A stretch of DNA of 64,000 bases from positions 96,003,608 through 96,067,607 of the forward strand of contig JAIOJX010000025.1 in assembly GCA_022376925.1 (NCBI GenBank). Direction: 5' to 3'. The notes under the pieces were generated by a model. The model saw only the letters and a program-made list of their open reading frames with translations, was not told where the DNA came from and searched no databases. Each line of letters starts with the position of its first letter. The stretch's first letter is position 1. The DNA comes from Tragulus kanchil (lineage: Eukaryota; Chordata; Mammalia; Artiodactyla; Tragulidae). Both the position numbers and the translations under genes were made by a program. This document shows positions 58,936-64,000 of this stretch, one piece after another.

Positions 58936-61218
58936 GTCCCGAAGCGGAGCTTGCTGTCTTGTCGCGATGCATGCCGGTTCTTGCAGTCCAGTAGAGATGG
59001 GCACTTTTTCAGTCCTCTTCGCACACTTGGGATTTCTGCCTGGCCTTCGAATTCTCAACTCTGCTTGGCGTGTGGGTTTAGTGCCCAGAACAGTGCGCTG
59101 AGAGCGTTGCAGGCTCTAATCCAACCGCTTTAACTACTTTAGGATTCTTGATAGAACGGCAGTGGAAACCGCTACAGCTGTCGGTCCCTTGAAGGTTCGG
59201 GCTGAGCTCTGTACTTTGTACCAAAAGTTTCCCAAAGTACTGGAAACTTTTGGGATCACTGTTATCTCGCCACTGTAGGGAAAGAACAAGCCATCCGAGA
59301 TAAATGCCGAATGTCCAGAGAGAGAGCTCCCAGTGACCCCAGTTTCCAGGGCGATGAGATCTCAGAAAGTAAGACTATTGGAAAAGCTATGGAACTTTTC
59401 AGCGGAAATCATTTACGGGGCAGGGGGTTGGATGTGGCTGGGTTAAAACTCCAAAAGGAGAAACTCATGCTCTGCAGAAAATAAACTCCTGGACAGCAAC
59501 CCATTGAGTCTTGTGTACGGTGTCATCTTTCACTTGCCTAACCCTAGTACAGTGCGCATTACGGGATTTAGCACTTAGATGTGGAATAAATTCTGCTCTT
59601 CTCTAGAGAAAATGTTTCTTCAAAGAGAGATGAAGTTTTTGATTAAATATAAACTCCAATGACTGTTTTTACTTTTGCACCGCAGTGATTGTGCGTATGT
59701 TTCTGTATATGTGTAGGGTGTTGAGCCGAAGCTAAGACCCCAAAGTTTGCTGAGAAGGAATTTATGCACAAGTCTGTGGAAAATACATTTTAATTCTTCT
59801 TGGAAACTCCTGTGAATTCTGAATTCAGTTCCATCCTTCTTGCTCTGTGGCTTATCCTTCCTTATGCACTTTTGCTTCCCCCCCTGCCCCGTGCCCCCAG
59901 GAGAAAGCAGTCTTGCTTGTCATGTCCTCCTTAGTAGTGAAGATGTAGTTCTAAATTTTCAAAAATTAAAATTAAAAAAGTAAAGTTTGAAATTTCATAA
60001 ACATCTTTTTTAGAATGGACACAATAGGAGAAGCAAGTGAAATCATGAATGAAGATGCTTTTGGAGTTATCAGTGGGTCCCGAAGCGGAGCTTGCTGTCT
60101 TGTCGCGATGCATGCCGGTTCTTGCAGTCCAGTAGAGATGGGCACTTTTTCAGTCCTCTTCGCACACTTGGGATTTCTGCCTGGCCTTCGAATTCTCAAC
60201 TCTGCTTGGCGTGTGGGTTTAGTGCCCAGAACAGTGCGCTGAGAGCGTTGCAGGCTCTAATCCAACCGCTTTAACTACTTTAGGATTCTTGATAGAACGG
60301 CAGTGGAAACCGCTACATCTGTCGGTCCCTTGAAGGTTCGGGCTGAGCTCTGTACTTTGTACCAAAAGTTTCCCAAAGTACTGGAAACTTTTGGGATCAC
60401 TGTTATCTCGCCACTGTAGGGAAAGAACAAGCCATCCGAGATAAATGCCGAATGTCCAGAGAGAGAGCTCCCAGTGACCCCAGTTTCCAGGGCGATGAGA
60501 TCTCAGAAAGTAAGACTATTGGAAAAGCTATGGAACTTTTCAGCGGAAATCATTTACGGGGCAGGGGGTTGGATGTGGCTGGGTTAAAACTCCAAAAGGA
60601 GAAACTCATGCTCTGCAGAAAATAAACTCCTGGACAGCAACCCATTGAGTCTTGTGTACGGTGTCATCTTTCACTTGCCTAACCCTAGTACAGTGCGCAT
60701 TACGGGATTTAGCACTTAGATGTGGAATAAATTCTGCTCTTCTCTAGAGAAAATGTTTCTTCAAAGAGAGATGAAGTTTTTGATTAAATATAAACTCCAA
60801 TGACTGTTTTTACTTTTGCACCGCAGTGATTGTGCGTATGTTTCTGTATATGTGTAGGGTGTTGAGCCGAAGCTAAGACCCCAAAGTTTGCTGAGAAGGA
60901 ATTTATGCACAAGTCTGTGGAAAATACATTTTAATTCTTCTTGGAAACTCCTGTGAATTCTGAATTCAGTTCCATCCTTCTTGCTCTGTGGCTTATCCTT
61001 CCTTATGCACTTTTTGCTTCACCCCCTGCCCCGTGCCCCCAGGAGAAAGCAGTCTTGCTTGTCATGTCCTCCTTAGTAGTGAAGATGTAGTTCTAAATTT
61101 TCAAAAATTAAAATTAAAAAAGTAAAGTTTGAAATTTCATAAACATCTTTTTTAGAATGGACACAATAGGAGAAGCAAGTGAAATCATGAATGAAGATGC
61201 TTTTGGAGTTATCAGTGG
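58936..61218 (+). repeat. Local duplication 20 (offset 1141), upstream of LCORL
   Basis: 58936-60076 and 60077-61218 abut directly. Very few differences are seen (for example CAGCTG versus CATCTG near 59175/60316, and a T/C-run change near 59877/61018). The unit begins at the distal edge of the CpG island. Confidence 0.9.
59211..59253. other. Interleaved perfect inverted repeats (pseudoknot-like A-B-A'-B')
   Basis: GTACTTTG (59211-59218) pairs with CAAAGTAC (59233-59240). CCAAAAGTTTCC (59221-59232) pairs perfectly with GGAAACTTTTGG (59242-59253). The two helices interleave, giving an H-type pseudoknot topology if transcribed. The element is repeated at 60352-60394 because of the local duplication. 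It lies about 725 bp upstream of the LCORL start codon. Confidence 0.6.
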
Positions 61219-62255
61219 GTGATTTCAGTTATGGATTCTACTCTATTGTAATTGCCAAAATGGTCAACGTCTATAGCTTTTCAGATCTCTTTCACGGCAC
61301 TCTAGGTTGGTTAGGATAGGCTACATTACTGCTGCAGTTCAAAGGATCTAAAAGTTTTAGTGGCTTTAAAATAACAACAAAAACAGTTATTTCCTGTTCA
61401 TCTGTGTGTTCATTTCTGGTAGAAGGAACAGAAAGCTTTAGTCCATGAGACTGTCACCAAGCAACCAGTTGGCTTAGAGAGGCTCCAACCAATCTCTGGA
61501 GTTTCCCCACTTGTGTGTTAGGCACAAGAAAGATGAATGGCAAACAGGTGCTTTCTGAGAGGGATACAAGTCAGGTTGATTCATACTTCACTGGCAAAAG
61601 CAAATCATATGGTCATGCTATCTTCAAGGAAGCAGGAAAGTATAATTCTGTCATTTGCTCAGAAATAAAATTAACACAAATTTACTAGTGAACAGCACCA
61701 AGGATTATTGCAATCCATCCTTCTAATCACCGATTTAGATATGATTCTCCTTATACTACAAAATACAACCATTCCTGTCACAGTGAAACAATCCAAAAGT
61801 TCCATTCAGTACTGGCATTAATCTCAGAAAGTCCAGCATCTCTGAGTGATGCTTGATAGTCCTTGTATTAGAACAGGAAAAAAGAACTTCTCTTGTTATA
61901 GAAACCTGAAATGGTAAAGTATCTATCCTCTCTGCTTACACACACACGCATGCACACACACACACACACTCATACACTCAGTGGTGGGACAGGAACACAG
62001 TAACTGTGGTAAACATTTCTGTTTAGAAAGGGAAAGAATTGGAGGCATACATGAATAGTATTAGCAAATATTTTATCATAGCTAACATGGATTGCTAACT
62101 CTCCAGCCTCTAACAACAGTTTCCTTGCAACTACCCACTGAGATTTTAAGTCATAGAAAATATTTTACATTTTCTATCATAACTGTACTTGCTTCTGGGC
62201 ACCAAATTCTGTTAGTCAGAATGATCTGGGTTATGCTCCAGTATTCAATGACGAA
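59254..62255. other. Upstream flank of LCORL, no gene seen
   Basis: 58936-61218 is duplicated. 61255-61700 resembles an ancient interspersed repeat (GCTGCAGTTC, TTTTAGTGGCTTTAAAA, CAAATCATATGGTCATG), family not assigned. A CA run with CACACGCATGCACA lies at 61938-61970. Confidence 0.5.
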
Positions 62256-62349
62256 GGACAGGGAAGCCCCATGCTGCAGTTCATGGGGTTGCAAAGAGTC
62301 AGACACAACAGAGCAACTGAGCGACTGAACTGAACTGAACTGAACTGAT
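62256..62349 (+). mobile_element. BovB LINE 3' terminus
   Basis: Sense BovB end (GACAGGGAAGCC to GAGCAACTGAGCGAC) with the characteristic (TGAAC)n tail. Confidence 0.85.
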
Positions 62350-64000
62350 CCTCCAGTAACAGAAACCCCAAATCCTAGAGGTTTAATATAAAAATTTATT
62401 TCTTACTTAAACTATATGTTCTCCAAAAATCAGTATTGGGAGAACTCTTCTATGTCCACTCGGGGACCAATGTTTATGGGACCCAACCATCCGAAAGTTC
62501 TTCAGTCAGCATGACAAGAGAAAAAAAATAACCAAAGAATAACCCAACTTTTAAAGACTTCTGCCAGAAGTTAAATATTTCACTGGGTGAAGCAAATCAT
62601 GAGGCTATCCCTAACTTCAAAGGAGTAATATATTAGAGTACAATAAACCACCTCAAAACTTAAAAATTTGTAGCATCAACTTTGTTTGGTTCATGATTCT
62701 ATGGAATGGCGATTTTCATTAAGCTCAGCCAGATAGTTCTGCTTGCCCGGCTTGGGCTCACTCTGGTGTTTGTGAAAAACTGCCTGTCAACAAGGCAGCT
62801 TTGTTTCTGAGGTCAGTGAGTTGTCAGCTGGGACTACAGAGCAATCAGTCCACATGTCCCTCGTTATCAGGAGGCTAGCCTTGGCTTGATCATCGGGTGG
62901 TAGTCACAGGCAAGAGAGCAAGCTTCAGTGTACAAGCACTTTAAGTTTGAGCTTGGGTTGCATTTGCTCAAGGTTCATTGGCTACAGCAAATCATATGGC
63001 CAAACCCAGTGGCAATTTGAGGATATAGATCCTACCTCTTAAGAGGAAGACATAATGGAAAAGGGCACAGAAAGAAGGAAAGAAACAATTTGTGCCTACT
63101 TTTCAGTTTGCTGCATGAAAGAAAGTGCAATGCTACCATGCTCTTCCAAAGTAGGGAAAACAGAAGTATTAACAAACAGAACTAATAAACTATAGAACTT
63201 CTAGGAGAAGAGAAATATCATGGCCAGATACAATGAAATACATAAGTAGAGTTAACTTTTGTTGTTGTTGCTTAGTTGCTAAGTTGTGTCCCACTATTTC
63301 ATGATCTCATGGACTAGTATTCAACTTGACTTTGAAGAACAATTTGCCATGGCAAGTATCACAGAGCATGTTATAGCAATCCAATAACCTGATTTTTGCA
63401 TGAGTTCAATGAACATAATGATAGAAGTCTAGTTGATTCTCCTTTGTATTTCCAGAATCTAGTGCTGTTTAGACACTTAGTTGATGCCCACTGTTTATTG
63501 ATTGAGTTGACAAGTGTTGGAATTATCTACAGGGCCACGAATAGAGGAGTCATATCTGAGATTGTTTTCTACTCTGAAAATCTAGTTACTCACAAAGGAT
63601 TTTTAATATAGTACAATTATATTAATAACATAATATGTAACATTATATTAATGTTATTTTAATTACAAAATGTTAACGGCCTTTGAAAAGATTTTTTATT
63701 TTGTCCTCTATTTCCAATACGTATTGTATCATTGTTTATTGCTGTGTAACAAGCCTGTCTATAACTTAGTAGCTTAAAAGAACAACCATTTGTTATCGCT
63801 CAAAAAAGTCTACATGTCAAATGGGCAGTTCTGCTTATCTGGTGAGGCACTTCTGTTTTTGGCTGGGATTGCTTATGCTGGAAGCTGCTCAGTCTACAAT
63901 GGCTTCTCTCTCTCTCTGGTCTGGAGTCTGACTCCCAGTCTGCTAGAGTTAAAGGAATGACTGAACCATGGATCTCATTATCCAGAGACTAGCTAAAGCT
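62350..64000. other. Intergenic DNA with old repeat remnants
   Basis: 63725-64000 (GCTGTGTAACAAGCC, AACTTAGTAGCTTAAAAGAA) and 62700-63140 look like remnants of one ancient mammalian repeat type; the family is not assigned. No gene is supported. Confidence 0.45.
63262..63322 (-). mobile_element. BovA/BovB short antisense fragment
   Basis: TTGTTGTTGTTGCTTAGTTG followed by AGTTGTGTCCCACTATTTC resembles the inverted end of BovA-type SINEs. Confidence 0.6.

Larger units (their letters stand above)
57000..58950. promoter_or_regulatory. LCORL: CpG island and promoter region of LCORL
   Basis: Base composition shifts abruptly from AT-rich intron to very GC- and CpG-rich sequence at about 57.0 kb and returns to normal after about 58.95 kb. 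The core (57.68-58.58 kb) is dense in CG dinucleotides. Exon 1 lies in the right half, so most of the island is the start of intron 1 and the rest is 5' UTR and proximal promoter (58487 to about 58930). No TATA box is evident. The start of transcription cannot be fixed from sequence alone; I expect dispersed initiation between about 58490 and 58700. Long open frames here on both strands are a by-product of high GC. Confidence 0.85.

Noticed and set aside
1..61218. Regular 1.1-kb duplications as a novel amplification system, CRISPR-like array or satellite
   Set aside because: Each pair has different content, copy number is two (three only by overlap), and junctions show sequencing-error patches; assembly artefact is the simpler account.

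Overview
The window is from a ruminant genome (Pecora-type artiodactyl). It carries BovB LINE 3' ends with the (ACTGA)n tail, Bov-tA SINEs, CHR-type tRNA-derived SINEs and a ruminant-type L1. The only real protein-coding sequence I can support is the first coding exon of LCORL on the minus strand (58336-58486). It sits in a CpG island of about 1.9 kb (about 57.0-58.95 kb) and ends in a consensus splice donor. Everything to its left (1-58335) is therefore LCORL intron 1. Everything to its right (about 58.6-64 kb) is promoter flank and upstream intergenic DNA. The LCORL/NCAPG region is a well-known body-size locus in cattle, horse, sheep and dog.

Layout. From 853 to 10985 there is a near full-length L1 on the minus strand (3' UTR, ORF2, ORF1, 5' UTR), with two SINEs nested in it. 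From 11 to 20.5 kb there are old L1 fragments in both orientations plus SINEs. From 27.2 to 29.2 kb there is a sense L1 3' part split by two SINEs. From 31 to 55 kb there is ordinary AT-rich intron with scattered Bov-tA, CHR, BovB, MER5A and L1 pieces. From 57 to 59 kb there is the LCORL CpG island with exon 1, an RFX X-box, an M-box and a PBX/MEIS site. From 61 to 64 kb there is intergenic DNA with old repeats and a BovB tail.

The dominant large-scale structure is not biological in my reading. I count 20 near-perfect direct duplications, all with offsets between 1047 and 1193 bp, spread over the first 61 kb. They ignore repeat boundaries and age. Many junctions have a few tens of noisy bases with shortened homopolymers. 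This looks like about 1.1 kb contig overlaps left unmerged and patched with noisy reads. About 22.3 kb of the 64 kb would be redundant, so the true locus would be about 42 kb.

The most interesting biological signal is a CHR-like SINE family with AATAAA repeats and a TCTTT Pol III terminator in its tail (T+ architecture). Six of eight copies carry a short extra sequence (11-71 nt) followed by a second poly(A), and in four of these target-site duplications enclose the whole unit. That pattern fits read-through past the SINE's own terminator, polyadenylation, and retrotransposition of flanking DNA (3' transduction).
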